Shown: positions 25,170 to 34,421, numbered from the stretch's first letter. The stretch is 64,000 nt of DNA from Paenibacillus sp. FSL R5-0623 (GCF_037974265.1 NZ_CP150233.1:4340001-4404000); one strand, 5' to 3'. Numbers and translations: made by a program. The notes: generated from the letters alone by a model not told the origin.

Positions 25170-25785
25170 CTCGTTTACCCCCTCCAGGGTTTTTCGATCC
25201 CAATTTATTTTCCTGTCCTTTGGCGAGCTTCGCAATATTGGTACGATGTCTCCAGAACGCAAACAGACAAATAATCAGACTCCCCCAGAAGATATTCATT
25301 GAATATCCGGGTAATACCAAGATAAAGATGGGTGTAAATGCTACAAAAATCAGAGACCCCAATGAAACATAGCGTGTCAATACAATAGACAGAATGGCGA
25401 TCACCCCAGCACATAACGCAGGTAGGAAAGCAAGACTCACCAGAACACCAATGGCTGTGGCAATGCCTTTTCCTCCACGAAAATGGAAGTAAAGCGGCCA
25501 GTTATGTCCTGCAATGGCTGCTATACCACTGAGTGCAGGAATCCAGGCAGAACCGTCACTCAGCCAGATTCCTATCCATACAGCTGCAACACCCTTAAGT
25601 ACATCAAGTAACAGAACAGCAATTGCCGGTCCTTTACCCAAAATACGCAATGTATTGGTAGCTCCCGCGTTTCCGCTTCCATGCTGACGAATATCGATCC
25701 CCCGTATCGCTTTGGCAAGGAGGACACTAAAGCTGATCGAACCGAGCAGATAACTCAGTACAATCGCTGCGATTTGTAAAATCAC
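25162..25785 (-). CDS. plsY: Glycerol-3-phosphate acyltransferase PlsY
   Basis: Acylates glycerol-3-phosphate from acyl-phosphate, the first step of phosphatidic acid synthesis in Firmicutes. The 207 residues have about five hydrophobic segments, with the conserved loops GSGNAGATNTLRILGK near 36 and NWPLYFHFRGGKGIATAIG near 95. GTG start with GGGGAG six bases upstream. Co-translated with gpsA, which supplies its substrate. Confidence 0.95.
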   Translation of the reverse strand: MILQIAAIVLSYLLGSISFSVLLAKAIRGIDIRQHGSGNAGATNTLRILGKGPAIAVLLLDVLKGVAAVWIGIWLSDGSAWIPALSGIAAIAGHNWPLYFHFRGGKGIATAIGVLVSLAFLPALCAGVIAILSIVLTRYVSLGSLIFVAFTPIFILVLPGYSMNIFWGSLIICLFAFWRHRTNIAKLAKGQENKLGSKNPGGGKRVV

Positions 25786-25796
25786 ACACTTCTCCC

Positions 25797-27119
25797 CTAA
25801 CTTTCGTCGGACTTCTTCCGAGTAAATATGCGAATTGGTGTTCCTTCGAAATCAAACGCTGCACGGATTTTATTCTCCAGATAGCGCTCATATGAGAAGT
25901 GCATCAACTCAGGGTCGTTCACAAAAATAACCATGGTCGGCGGTTTAACTGCAACCTGAGTCACATAGTTAATTCTCATTCTCCGTCCTTTATCTGTTGG
26001 CGGAGGATTAATCGCAACCGCATCAGACACCACATCGTTAAGCAGATGTGTCTGCACACGTAACGAGTGTTGCTCTGCTACACGTTGCACAACCGGCAAC
26101 AGTTTTTGTAAGCGTTGTTTTGTGAGGGCTGACAAGAATACGACCGGAGCATAAGTCATAAACAGGAAGTGATCCCGAATTTTTCTCTCAAACTCTTTCA
26201 TCGTTTTGTCATGCTTCTCTACCACGTCCCATTTGTTCACAACAAACAATGACGCTTTACCCGCTTCGAATGCATATCCTGCAATATGCTTGTCCTGTTC
26301 AATAATGCCTTCTTCACCATTAATGACAATCAGAACAACATCTGCACGCTCAATCGCACGCATAGCCCGCATTACACTGTATTTCTCAGTTGTTTCATAT
26401 ACTTTCCCACGCTTACGCATACCTGCTGTATCAATCAGCACGTAACGTTGGCCGTCTTTTTCAAAAGGTGTATCAATTGCATCCCGGGTCGTTCCAGCCA
26501 CGTCACTTACAATGACACGTTCTTCACCCAGAATAGCGTTCACCAGTGAAGATTTACCCACATTAGGACGTCCGATCAGAGCTACACGAATGACATCTTC
26601 ATCGTAAGTCTCTTCCTCAAGTTCTGGCAGCTTCTCCACAATTGCATCAAGCAAATCACCTACACCTGTACCGTGACTTCCGGATACGCCGATGGGATCA
26701 CCGAAACCAAATCCATAAAACTCATAAATGAGCTCACTTCGTCCGATATTATCCACTTTGTTAACGGCTACAACAATAGGCTTGCCTGAGCGGTAGAGCA
26801 TCTCTGCTACCTCTTCATCCGATTGCGTAATACCTGCTTTTGCATCACACATGAATACAATAACATCCGCTTCTTCAATAGCGAGCTCTGCTTGCATCCG
26901 AATCGATTTTAAGATTACATCTTCACCATCAATTTCGATACCACCTGTATCAATGATACTAAAGGGTTTACCGTTCCATTCACCGATTCCATATATGCGG
27001 TCACGGGTAATGCCCGGCTTGTCTTCCACAATGGCCAGTCTGTCGCCGATGATCCGATTGAAAATGGTGGATTTACCCACGTTCGGTCGTCCGACAATTG
27101 CCACAACGGGTCTTGCCAT
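25797..27119 (-). CDS. der: Ribosome-assembly GTPase Der
   Basis: Essential tandem GTPase in 50S assembly (EngA). The 440 residues contain G1 GRPNVGKSTIFNRI, DTGG and NKVD in the first G domain, then GRPNVGKSSLVNAIL, DTAGMRKRG and NKWD in the second, and a C-terminal KH-like domain with FVNDPELMHFSYERYLENKIR. Start MARPVVAIVG at 27119, GGAGGAG eight bases upstream; another ATG three codons earlier is also near the site. plsY starts 11 bases after its stop. Confidence 0.98.
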   Translation of the reverse strand: MARPVVAIVGRPNVGKSTIFNRIIGDRLAIVEDKPGITRDRIYGIGEWNGKPFSIIDTGGIEIDGEDVILKSIRMQAELAIEEADVIVFMCDAKAGITQSDEEVAEMLYRSGKPIVVAVNKVDNIGRSELIYEFYGFGFGDPIGVSGSHGTGVGDLLDAIVEKLPELEEETYDEDVIRVALIGRPNVGKSSLVNAILGEERVIVSDVAGTTRDAIDTPFEKDGQRYVLIDTAGMRKRGKVYETTEKYSVMRAMRAIERADVVLIVINGEEGIIEQDKHIAGYAFEAGKASLFVVNKWDVVEKHDKTMKEFERKIRDHFLFMTYAPVVFLSALTKQRLQKLLPVVQRVAEQHSLRVQTHLLNDVVSDAVAINPPPTDKGRRMRINYVTQVAVKPPTMVIFVNDPELMHFSYERYLENKIRAAFDFEGTPIRIFTRKKSDES

Positions 27120-27213
27120 ACATTCCACTCCTCCTGTCCATACTTACGATACTCATCATAGCAAAAAAGATATGTCTTGGCTAACGTTTCATGCCAAATT
27201 ACTCGCAATAAAA

Positions 27214-27245
27214 ACAATCGGCGAACCCGCCTGGGGCTCGCCGAT
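27214..27245 (-). terminator. Intrinsic terminator after the S1-domain gene
   Basis: CGGCGAGCCC-CAGGC-GGGTTCGCCG followed by ATTGTTTTTATT on the minus strand. Confidence 0.8.
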
Positions 27246-27304
27246 CTTGCTTTTGTTATTCAGCAAAATATGCAGTATATAACTTAGAACCATGCATTGT
27301 TAAC

Positions 27305-28519
27305 TTATTTGAATTTGCTGAGTTTGTCTCCAAACAGTTCGCCAAGCGTAGTGCTCATACCTTGATTGTTCAAGGAAACGTTTGGATTGTTGATTTCTTC
27401 ACGCGGAGCGTTGTTTCTTGAAGGTCTTTCTGATTTTTGTGGTTGAGCTGGAGCTTCTTCTGTTTCTTTGATGCTCAAGCTTACACGTTGCTCAGAAGGG
27501 TTCATGTCCAAGATTTTAACTTGAACTTCTTGTCCTTCTTTCAGCACTTCATGAGGAGTGCCGATGTGTTTGTGGGAGATTTGCGAGATATGCACAAGTC
27601 CCTCAACACCAGGAGCGATTTCAACAAATGCACCGAAGTCTACCAGACGTTTTACAACACCTGTTACGATATCGCTGGAATTGAATTTTTCGCTTGCTGT
27701 TTCCCAAGGACCTGGTTGAACAGCTTTCATGCTCAGGCTGATTTTGCCTTTTTCAGGGTCAACTTTCAGCACTTTCACACTAACTTTATCACCTTCAGAC
27801 AGTACGTCGGATGGTTTTTCAACGTGTGTCCAAGCCAGCTCGGATACGTGAACCAAACCGTCAACTCCGCCCACATCAACGAATGCACCGAATTGAGTCA
27901 AACGTTGTACTGTACCTTCGATCACTTGACCTTCTTGCAAACCAGCCATTACTGTAGCTTTGTTTGCTTCGAATTCTTGCTCCAGTACGTCTTTTTGGGA
28001 AAGGATCACTTTGTTGTTCTCACGGTCGATCTCTTTCACTTTAACACGCAGTGTGCGTCCTTTGTAGTCACTGAAGTCTTCAACGAAATGACGTTCAACC
28101 ATGGAAGCCGGGATAAATCCACGTACGCCCACGTCTGCTACCAGACCGCCTTTAACAACATCACCTACAACAACTTCGAATACGTCTTGGTCTTCAAAAT
28201 GCTTTTGCAATTGATCCCATGCGTTTTCGCTGTCGATTGCACGTTTGGACAGAACGAGTTTTTCTTTCTCGTCGTCGATGCTAAGAACTTTAGCTTCAAC
28301 TTCTTGTCCAACTTCTACTGCGTCAGACGCACTGTCAACATGTAATGAAGACAGTTCACGAATTGGAATGACACCGTCATATTTATATCCAATGCTCACA
28401 TAGGCTTGGTTATCTTCCAATTTGACGATGGTTCCTTTTACGGTATCTCCTTTTTTCAAGGAAACGAATTGATCCAACTCATCTTGGGTTGCTTCTTGAT
28501 TTTTCATTTCTTCCGACAT
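27305..28519 (-). CDS. S1 RNA-binding domain protein (RpsA/YpfD-like)
   Basis: 404 residues with four consecutive S1 (OB-fold) domains, near residues 25-95, 110-180, 195-265 and 280-350, recognised by repeats such as GTVQRLTQFGAFVDVGGVDGLVHVSELAW and GVVKRLVDFGAFVEIAPGVEGLVHISQI. Firmicute homologues (B. subtilis YpfD) are related to ribosomal protein S1 but shorter than the six-domain proteobacterial form; the exact role is unsettled. The tail is Pro/Asn-rich. Start MSEEMKNQEA at 28519 with GGAGGG eight bases upstream. Own terminator. Confidence 0.92.
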   Translation of the reverse strand: MSEEMKNQEATQDELDQFVSLKKGDTVKGTIVKLEDNQAYVSIGYKYDGVIPIRELSSLHVDSASDAVEVGQEVEAKVLSIDDEKEKLVLSKRAIDSENAWDQLQKHFEDQDVFEVVVGDVVKGGLVADVGVRGFIPASMVERHFVEDFSDYKGRTLRVKVKEIDRENNKVILSQKDVLEQEFEANKATVMAGLQEGQVIEGTVQRLTQFGAFVDVGGVDGLVHVSELAWTHVEKPSDVLSEGDKVSVKVLKVDPEKGKISLSMKAVQPGPWETASEKFNSSDIVTGVVKRLVDFGAFVEIAPGVEGLVHISQISHKHIGTPHEVLKEGQEVQVKILDMNPSEQRVSLSIKETEEAPAQPQKSERPSRNNAPREEINNPNVSLNNQGMSTTLGELFGDKLSKFK

Positions 28520-28661
28520 GTCAAATACCCTCCTCAATTCAAAAACCCCATTATATTCAAACCTGCCTGTAGCAGAGTTCAAAACACTTTCATCACTGAG
28601 TGCTCAAGCTTTAGTCTCCCTCAAAAATATGGAAACATGCACTCAGCTACCGACGAAGCCA

Positions 28662-29249
28662 TTACTTGCTTGGCACGCCCGTTTGCACCATTTCGTTAAT
28701 CTTGGACATAATCTTTTCAGTCGCCTTCTCCAGAGCTTCTCCAGATGGGTCTTCCTTGAACTCGTCCAAACTTACTGGTGCTCCATATACAACTTTCATC
28801 TTACGAAAAACTTTGTAGTCACCGATAATAGCAGTAGGAATAACTGTAGCACCACTGCGGAGAGCAAAACTTGCTGCCCCTTTTTTGCCGATACCTCCAT
28901 CATTGTGGCGGCTTCCCGAGGGGAAGATTCCAAGCACTTGACCATCACGCAAAATATTGAGTGAGGTTTTGATGGATTCCTTGCTGACACCTCCACGTTT
29001 AACGGGGAAAGCGCCCACGGCTTTAATAATTCGGCCGAGTACCGGAATGTCAAACAATTCGCTTTTGGCCATGAAACGCACCTGACGGCGAATTTTGATA
29101 CCAACGGTTGGAGGATCGAAGTTACTAATATGATTGGAACATAAAAGTACGCCGCCTTCTTTCGGAATATTCTCCCGTCCAACGGCCTCCAAGCGGAAAA
29201 GAATGGTATAAATGATCCGCAGTAATGTGCTGCAAAATGTGTAAATCAT
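28662..29249 (-). CDS. plsC: 1-acyl-sn-glycerol-3-phosphate acyltransferase
   Basis: Second acylation producing phosphatidic acid. The 195 residues contain the acyltransferase block I SNHISNFDPPTVG near 37, block III FPSGSRHNDG near 107 (a variant of FPEGTRS) and an amino-terminal hydrophobic helix. Start at 29249 shares an ATGA with the cmk stop, with AGGAGAG eight bases upstream. The cmk-plsC-S1 order is conserved in Gram-positive genomes. Confidence 0.92.
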   Translation of the reverse strand: MIYTFCSTLLRIIYTILFRLEAVGRENIPKEGGVLLCSNHISNFDPPTVGIKIRRQVRFMAKSELFDIPVLGRIIKAVGAFPVKRGGVSKESIKTSLNILRDGQVLGIFPSGSRHNDGGIGKKGAASFALRSGATVIPTAIIGDYKVFRKMKVVYGAPVSLDEFKEDPSGEALEKATEKIMSKINEMVQTGVPSK

Positions 29250-29950
29250 AGACCGATCTCTCCTCTGACCATTGTGCAATAAGATACGATTTTGTCAACC
29301 ACTTCATGAATGTTCATCTCTGTTGTATCAAGGACGATAGCATCCTCAGCACAACGCAATGGGGAAATTTCCCGATTCTCATCCAATCTGTCACGGGTGG
29401 CAATGTCTCGCTCCAGCTGTTGCAACGTCAGTCCTTCAGAGGGGTCCAGTTCTTTGAAGCGGCGAAGCGCACGCTCTTCGACACTGGCAGTCATGAAGAT
29501 TTTCACTTCCGCATCGGGCAGTACTGTCGTTCCGATATCGCGTCCATCCATGACGACGCCCTTGCGCAAAGCCATTTGCCGCTGAGTATCCACTAATTGC
29601 GTACGCAGCCCCTCGATTTGCGCATATCGGGACACGATTCCCGTCACTTCACGGGAGCGGATTTCCGAGGTTACTTCTTCCCCATTACAGAACACTTTCT
29701 GTCCGTCGGGATCCGGTTGTAAATCAATGACCAGCTTTTGGGCTTCCTGAAGTACCTGTGCAACTTCTTCCGGCGCAATATCTTTCCGAAGCATGTGCAA
29801 GGTTACCGCACGGTACATTGCGCCTGTATCGACGTATACATACGCGAGCGCCTCTGCAACCAATCGGGCCACCGTGCTTTTCCCGGCACCAGCAGGTCCG
29901 TCAATTGCAACGTTCATTTTCCCGTTCTCTGATGTGTTCTGGCTTGCCAA
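29246..29950 (-). CDS. cmk: Cytidylate kinase
   Basis: Phosphorylates CMP and dCMP. About 234 residues, with P-loop AIDGPAGAGKSTVARLVAEAL, YVDTGAMYRAVTLHML, VMDGRDIGTTVLPDAEVKIF and the lid arginines in ERALRRFKEL. I prefer the TTG at 29950, since AGGAGG lies nine bases before it; the ATG of MNVAIDGP at 29917 has only a weak GGGA. Heads cmk-plsC. Confidence 0.95.
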   Translation of the reverse strand: MASQNTSENGKMNVAIDGPAGAGKSTVARLVAEALAYVYVDTGAMYRAVTLHMLRKDIAPEEVAQVLQEAQKLVIDLQPDPDGQKVFCNGEEVTSEIRSREVTGIVSRYAQIEGLRTQLVDTQRQMALRKGVVMDGRDIGTTVLPDAEVKIFMTASVEERALRRFKELDPSEGLTLQQLERDIATRDRLDENREISPLRCAEDAIVLDTTEMNIHEVVDKIVSYCTMVRGEIGL

Positions 29951-30053
29951 CGGGGCATTCCTCCTCAAACGATAAACCTCAATAAAAAAACAGGCATTGC
30001 CTGCATCGTGAAAATTATACCACACTCTACACATGGATGCAAAAACAGACAAA

Positions 30054-30278
30054 TCAACGACGTTTGTAATCATTCATCATTTGCACTTCAATTGGCGTTC
30101 CTTCCAGGCGGTCAATGGTGGTCAAATTCTTTTTGAAGCCTGGTACCAACAGCAGCAATTGATATACCACAAGCAGGATTAGAAGGGCTGTAATCAGAAT
30201 AGCAACCTTTCGTTCCATTCGCCTGGAGAAAACATAATAGAGTCTTTCATATCTGCGGGTTGCATGACGATGATTCAA
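30054..30278 (-). CDS. ypfB: Small single-pass membrane protein, YpfB-like
   Basis: 74 residues: a basic amino end, one membrane helix (about 24-43, AILITALLILLVVYQLLLLV) and a short tail containing LTTIDRLEGTPIE. Function unknown. It holds the position of B. subtilis ypfB between the PilZ gene and cmk, and the helix-plus-tail pattern fits DUF5359, though I assign it mainly by synteny. Start is TTG, with GGAGG seven bases upstream. Confidence 0.7.
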   Translation of the reverse strand: MNHRHATRRYERLYYVFSRRMERKVAILITALLILLVVYQLLLLVPGFKKNLTTIDRLEGTPIEVQMMNDYKRR

Positions 30279-30340
30279 GGCAATACCTCCGTTTTTCCAT
30301 TACGGTACCCGCAGTTCCCTCTCTTTATGCCACAACATTC

Positions 30341-31009
30341 CTATTTCGTGCGATAGTCAAGTTGCCGTTCAAAACAAAACTTAATAATTTTCTGGCGCTC
30401 CGAATCTGAAATCTGCACAAATTTCAGCATGCATAGCTGTCTGCCGGTTTCCAGGGTTTTGATCCGCACAACTTCAGCTTCAAAATTCACATGTTCAATG
30501 GTTGAATTCCGGTAGGGAACCAGCAACCAGCATTTCAGTTTTTGACCTTCAGCTATTAAAAACCCTGTTTCGCCATAGATGGACAATCCACCGCCACCAA
30601 TATCTTCAGTCAATCCGACGGCACGAGTCAGGTCTTCACTCTGGATCGCCAATTCGAGGTTTGCATGAACACGAAGAAAGCTGCGCCGTTGTATTTTGGA
30701 TATATCACTCGAAAGCGGTTTGCGGATACGAACAAGACGGACCACATCTTCCTCAAATCCCGTGACATAGGTATTAAAATAATGCCGGACCCCATCCTCC
30801 GTAATATATGAAATGGACAATTCCTCTCCGAAAAAGAGCCTTTTCAGACGGCTGCTTCCTTGTTGTATCGGGACCTCAATCAGAAAACTGCTGTCATCCA
30901 TATCTGCAATACGTGATTTGTATTCTTTGTGTTCCTCTTTTTCATCTGCAGAAGCAATCTGGATGTATAAAATCTCATTTATTTTCGGAAACAAGTTGTT
31001 CACCGCCAC
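30341..31009 (-). CDS. PilZ-domain c-di-GMP receptor, YpfA/MotI-like flagellar brake
   Basis: 222 residues in two halves. The YcgR-like amino domain (1-100) is followed by a PilZ domain with the c-di-GMP signature RRSFLRVHANLEL near 110 and EDIGGGGLSIYG near 138 (RxxxR and D-x-G-x-x-G forms). In B. subtilis the orthologue slows the flagellar motor when c-di-GMP rises. Start GTG at 31009 is uncertain, as no strong ribosome site is visible. Same place as ypfA, between ypeB and ypfB. Confidence 0.88.
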   Translation of the reverse strand: MAVNNLFPKINEILYIQIASADEKEEHKEYKSRIADMDDSSFLIEVPIQQGSSRLKRLFFGEELSISYITEDGVRHYFNTYVTGFEEDVVRLVRIRKPLSSDISKIQRRSFLRVHANLELAIQSEDLTRAVGLTEDIGGGGLSIYGETGFLIAEGQKLKCWLLVPYRNSTIEHVNFEAEVVRIKTLETGRQLCMLKFVQISDSERQKIIKFCFERQLDYRTK

Positions 31010-31041
31010 TTTATGTATTTATCTTCGTATGTACGAGGACT

Positions 31042-31050
31042 ATTATACCA
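31042..31050 (-). promoter_or_regulatory. Extended -10 promoter for the PilZ gene
   Basis: TGGTATAAT on the minus strand, an extended -10 with a poor -35 (GTTCAA at 17 bases), 33 bases before the GTG start. Confidence 0.5.
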
Positions 31051-31074
31051 TGACCTTTCTCACATTGAACAAGA

Positions 31075-31101
31075 AAAAAACAGACCACATCGTGGTCTGC
31101 C
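31075..31101 (-). terminator. Intrinsic terminator after ypeB
   Basis: GCAGACCAC-GAT-GTGGTCTG followed by seven T on the minus strand. Confidence 0.85.
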
Positions 31102-31142
31102 GCAGTTATTCGCTCAGCTTAAAATTCAGATTATCCATCTTT

Positions 31143-32489
31143 TTATGAGGTTGCATTGACCGGTTTGATCTCTTCAACCGCTTCTTCCATTCCTGTATTT
31201 GCATTAATGTATATCCGGTAACGAGAACCGTTAATTTTCCCTCCGAATTCATAACACAATACTTCTTTGCTGTAATCATTCTCAATCAGGGATTTGCGAA
31301 CATAATTTTCTTCGAACTCCGAGTTAAGCTTTTTCCGCGCCTGTTGCTCCGTAAGAGTTGCTTTCGGAATTTTGCGCTTGTCATTATGTTCGTAGACAAA
31401 GTCACTCGCCTGGAAGCCGGTTACTTCACCTGTATCCAAACCTACACGAACTGACATTTTCTCAGGATAGATCAAAGTGTCTCCTTGCTTACGTACATAA
31501 GTAAGGTTACCCAGATTACCATATTCGTCGTAGTTTACAGCCTTCATATCCTTATAACCTTTGTTCATTAGGAATTGATCTGCTTTAGCCATGGCATTCT
31601 GACGAGACACTTTTTTGGTTCCGATTGGACGCGTATCACTGTAAGAGATCAGCATTCCGCCATTACGGGTGAAATCCATCATCAGTTTGCCATTGTTGGC
31701 ATGATCAATTGTGGCAGTGTAGGACTCCCAGTCAGTTCCTTTGCCGTTCTCCTGCACTTGGATTTTGCTACGATCCGCATTAGAAAATTTTGCAGCCTTG
31801 CTCTGGATCTGTTCTTTGGTCATCGGCAAACCGCCCAGTTTCTTGACTGATCGTTTTGCATAGATATTGGATACGGAAGGACCCCAATCAAGCTCCGGGT
31901 ATTCCTGTACCTTTTTGTTCACAGTACGAAAACCATCAACGATCGTGTTGTCCATGGTTTGCTCTTGCGTTGCCATGGCAGTCTCTGCATCCATCCAGCG
32001 CAACCGGTCCGTCAGGACTTTCTGCTGCACATCCTGCAGATTCTTGGTAATCTCGGATGAATTCTGATACAGCTTTTTCAGGTTGCCCATTTCCTTCTCA
32101 CTTAGCGGTTCGTTCGTCAAGTCCCGCATCGACGCCCGATAGGCAAAGTTGGAAATACGTGAGAGAAACTCCTCTGTCTCGTTAAATGGCAGCATGGTGA
32201 GTGGCAGTTGGTTGATCTCATTCTGCGCTTCACTGGTGAGTCGCCATACATTCATCAAACCTTTGCGATGCATCCCCTGTGATGTAGAGTGAACCGCCAA
32301 GGTGTTACCAATCTCCGAATGCAATTTGTCCATATGAAAAGATAAATCGTGAAAGGCACGCTGATATTGATTCTCTGCCTTGATCAGAATTGCATTCTTC
32401 TCCTGATTCTCCTGATAACCCCACACAAGCGCACCGACCAGCAGAACCGCAAATATCGGAAACATAACTGAACTTAAACGTTTATACAT
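31143..32489 (-). CDS. ypeB: Spore germination protein YpeB
   Basis: Forespore protein needed for stability and localisation of the cortex lytic enzyme SleB. The 448 residues are the usual length: an amino-terminal membrane helix (about 8-25), a helical region, then PepSY-type repeats in the C-terminal half (FRNGGMLISYSDTRP, AMAKADQFLMNKGYKDMKAVNYDEYGN, VGLDTGEVTGFQASDFVYEH). AAAGGAG precedes the ATG. A weak sigma-G-like pair (TGTGTA 32571-32576, CATAAGA 32546-32552, 18 bases apart, minus strand) lies upstream. sleB, its usual operon partner, is not adjacent. Confidence 0.93.
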   Translation of the reverse strand: MYKRLSSVMFPIFAVLLVGALVWGYQENQEKNAILIKAENQYQRAFHDLSFHMDKLHSEIGNTLAVHSTSQGMHRKGLMNVWRLTSEAQNEINQLPLTMLPFNETEEFLSRISNFAYRASMRDLTNEPLSEKEMGNLKKLYQNSSEITKNLQDVQQKVLTDRLRWMDAETAMATQEQTMDNTIVDGFRTVNKKVQEYPELDWGPSVSNIYAKRSVKKLGGLPMTKEQIQSKAAKFSNADRSKIQVQENGKGTDWESYTATIDHANNGKLMMDFTRNGGMLISYSDTRPIGTKKVSRQNAMAKADQFLMNKGYKDMKAVNYDEYGNLGNLTYVRKQGDTLIYPEKMSVRVGLDTGEVTGFQASDFVYEHNDKRKIPKATLTEQQARKKLNSEFEENYVRKSLIENDYSKEVLCYEFGGKINGSRYRIYINANTGMEEAVEEIKPVNATS

Positions 32490-32610
32490 CCGTAGAGTCT
32501 CCTTTCTTCTAAACCACTACCTCTATTGTGGATCGAAGAAAGATCTCTTATGCATGCGATTTCCAGTCCTTACACAAGCAGGCTGCTAAAGTCCCGTTTT
32601 GGTCCTCCCT

Positions 32611-32781
32611 TTAATTCAGCTGAATCCCAGTTGCCATGCCCTCTTCTTCAATTTCGAACTGGTCTCTGTTATCACAGAGGCACTGCTTAAATCCCGTCTC
32701 AATCCGGCCCCGCTCTTTCTTGCCGCGTAATGTAAATCGTTCACCGCATTGTTTGCATCTGATTTTAATTTTAATTCTCAT
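32611..32781 (-). CDS. 56-residue Cys-pair (zinc-ribbon-like) protein
   Basis: Translated by hand: starts MRIKIKIRCKQCGERFTLRG, then a basic stretch, then a QCLCDN pair and an acidic carboxyl half (EIEEEGMATG). C-x2-C ... C-x-C spacing suggests metal binding but the second pair is atypical. GGAG sits nine bases before the ATG. It occupies the gap between prsW and ypeB where B. subtilis has sleB. No homologue recognised; compact reading frame, ribosome site and Cys pairing argue that it is real. Confidence 0.65.
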   Translation of the reverse strand: MRIKIKIRCKQCGERFTLRGKKERGRIETGFKQCLCDNRDQFEIEEEGMATGIQLN

Positions 32782-32829
32782 CACAACGATCTCCGTTTCT
32801 GTTGGTCATTCCCCGGGAGTTATCCGTAA

Positions 32830-32890
32830 AAATAAAAACACACCGGAGCCATAGGCGCAATATGCGCTTTATGTCCACCAGTGTGTCCGT
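32830..32890 (-). terminator. Intrinsic terminator after prsW
   Basis: ACACACTGG ... CCGGTGTGT outer stem with an AAGCGCA/TTGCGC inner stem, followed by TTTTATTTTT on the minus strand. Confidence 0.75.
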
Positions 32891-32894
32891 ATTT

Positions 32895-33590
32895 TTATAA
32901 TTTAACCTCTTCCTCCCGCTTCACAAAACGAAAAGGAGAACGGTTATTAGCTCGTGTGATTTTACCCATTGCCCCATACCACAGGCCCGCCATTAGCGGC
33001 GCTATAAACCACAACCAATTGTTCAGCATGGTGTTCATGATGACATCGTACAATGCATGCCAGAAAAAAGGTAAAACCAGAGAAAGAACCAGGTACCACC
33101 GCTTTTTCTTACCACCGATAAACTTGGCTTTACCCATATAATAACCCATGATTACCGCAAACATAGCGTGCCCTGAAACAGGGAGCAGTGCCCGAAGGAA
33201 CATGGCTGAGACGGATGCATTCCCCGCAAAGGCATACAACACATTCTCAACAGTGGCAAATCCAAGTGAAACAGCGACTGCATATAAGATCCCGTCATAC
33301 GGCTCATCAAATTCGGTGTGATTATAGATGATATGATAAAGTACGAACCATTTAACGAATTCCTCTACACCACCTGAGATCATAATGGCCTCAAGATAAG
33401 GATTATCCCCGAGCCATATCATCATGCCACGCTGAATAATCATCACAGGCAGTACCATCAGAATCCCCATGAGGAAAACCCGCAATACCATATGAAGTGG
33501 CTCATAATCATAACGGTCTTTCAGGTAAAAGTATGTTAACAAGGCGAGACCCGGAGCAACTGCTGCCGCTAAGACCGAAAACAAAAGCAC
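32895..33590 (-). CDS. prsW: Intramembrane metalloprotease PrsW
   Basis: Site-1 protease that in B. subtilis cuts anti-sigma factor RsiW. The 231 residues have seven or more hydrophobic segments. The EE motif GGVEEFVKWFVLYH is near 75, PVSGHAMFAVIMGYYMG near 135, and FFWHALYDVIMN near 180 supplies the conserved histidines. GTG start with GGAGGG seven bases upstream. Which anti-sigma factor it cuts here is unknown; none is encoded in the window. Confidence 0.92.
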   Translation of the reverse strand: MLLFSVLAAAVAPGLALLTYFYLKDRYDYEPLHMVLRVFLMGILMVLPVMIIQRGMMIWLGDNPYLEAIMISGGVEEFVKWFVLYHIIYNHTEFDEPYDGILYAVAVSLGFATVENVLYAFAGNASVSAMFLRALLPVSGHAMFAVIMGYYMGKAKFIGGKKKRWYLVLSLVLPFFWHALYDVIMNTMLNNWLWFIAPLMAGLWYGAMGKITRANNRSPFRFVKREEEVKL

Positions 33591-33633
33591 CGAAATTCCC
33601 TCCTCTGACTAAAGACGCGATTACAACTAGAGA

Positions 33634-34248
33634 TTAATCCTGGCGTTTGAAGTGGGTGCAGATAACATCAATCGCTTGTGCAGGAATAACAACCTTACCA
33701 TACTCTTCCATAACTGCCGGAGTAACTGAGGAACCTTCGCCAAACTCAGCAAGCAAGGCAATCAATGCCGCATGTTTGGTGGAATCTACCTCATCTGGCT
33801 CCAAATGCAAGAACCACTTGTCTTTATAAGAATAAAGTCTCCCAGCATCCGTAACATGCTGACGCAACATATGTGCAGCTTCAATGAGCACTTCAAAGTC
33901 CTTGAATGCATAAACGATGGAATCGCTTTGCTCGAGTGTAACTTCCATTTCATATACTTCTTCAGGAAGATCATCTTCATGACCTGAACCATATTGTTGC
34001 GGATCATATTTTCCTCGTGTGACAATGACAACCATCCCTTGAGCGGGAAGTGCGAATACTTCGACAGCGAGTGGACCTGTGGCATCAAATCCAAGTTCGG
34101 AATAGGCCTGATCCATCATTTCAGTGAACAGTTCATGAACCTTAGGTATTTCCTGCCACATATCTTCTTTTTGTATTCCGCGCTCGCTCAGATCGTCAAA
34201 GGTCAGGAAAATCCGTATCTTATCGTGACTTAGTCGTTCTATTTTCAT
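33634..34248 (-). CDS. MecA-family ClpC adaptor (YpbH/MecB)
   Basis: 204 residues with the MecA start MKIERLSHDKIRIFLTFDDLSERG, an acidic middle (GSGHEDDLPEEVYEME) and the carboxyl ClpC-binding half with VYAFKDFEVLIEAAHML and LYSYKDKWFLHLE. Adaptors of this family deliver substrates to ClpCP; position beside ypbG- and ypbF-like genes fits the YpbH paralogue. AGGGGAGA precedes the start at 34248. Confidence 0.88.
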   Translation of the reverse strand: MKIERLSHDKIRIFLTFDDLSERGIQKEDMWQEIPKVHELFTEMMDQAYSELGFDATGPLAVEVFALPAQGMVVIVTRGKYDPQQYGSGHEDDLPEEVYEMEVTLEQSDSIVYAFKDFEVLIEAAHMLRQHVTDAGRLYSYKDKWFLHLEPDEVDSTKHAALIALLAEFGEGSSVTPAVMEEYGKVVIPAQAIDVICTHFKRQD

Positions 34249-34274
34249 ACAGGATCTCCCCTTTATAAGCAAGT

Positions 34275-34303
34275 CTTATAACAGATTATGAAGCACAAAA
34301 CAA
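34275..34303 (-). promoter_or_regulatory. Sigma-A promoter for the MecA-family gene
   Basis: TTGTTT (34298-34303), 17 bases, TATAAG (34275-34280) on the minus strand, 27 bases before the start codon. Confidence 0.55.
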
Positions 34304-34375
34304 TATGTGCTGAAAATAAATCTATGTAGTTATGTTATCATTTTATACCTCTAAATGCACGAAGTAAAATCGACA

Positions 34376-34421
34376 AAAAAAGAATCATTCCACAGCCAAT
34401 CTAGACTGTGGATGATTCTAA
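34376..34421 (-). terminator. Intrinsic terminator after the 117-residue gene
   Basis: AGAATCAT-CCACAG ... CTGTGG-AATGATTCT followed by TTTTTTT on the minus strand. Confidence 0.85.

Noticed and set aside
27437..28345. 302-residue plus-strand frame antisense to the S1-domain gene
   Set aside because: No ribosome site or family features; it is the antisense of a highly conserved gene with biased codons.
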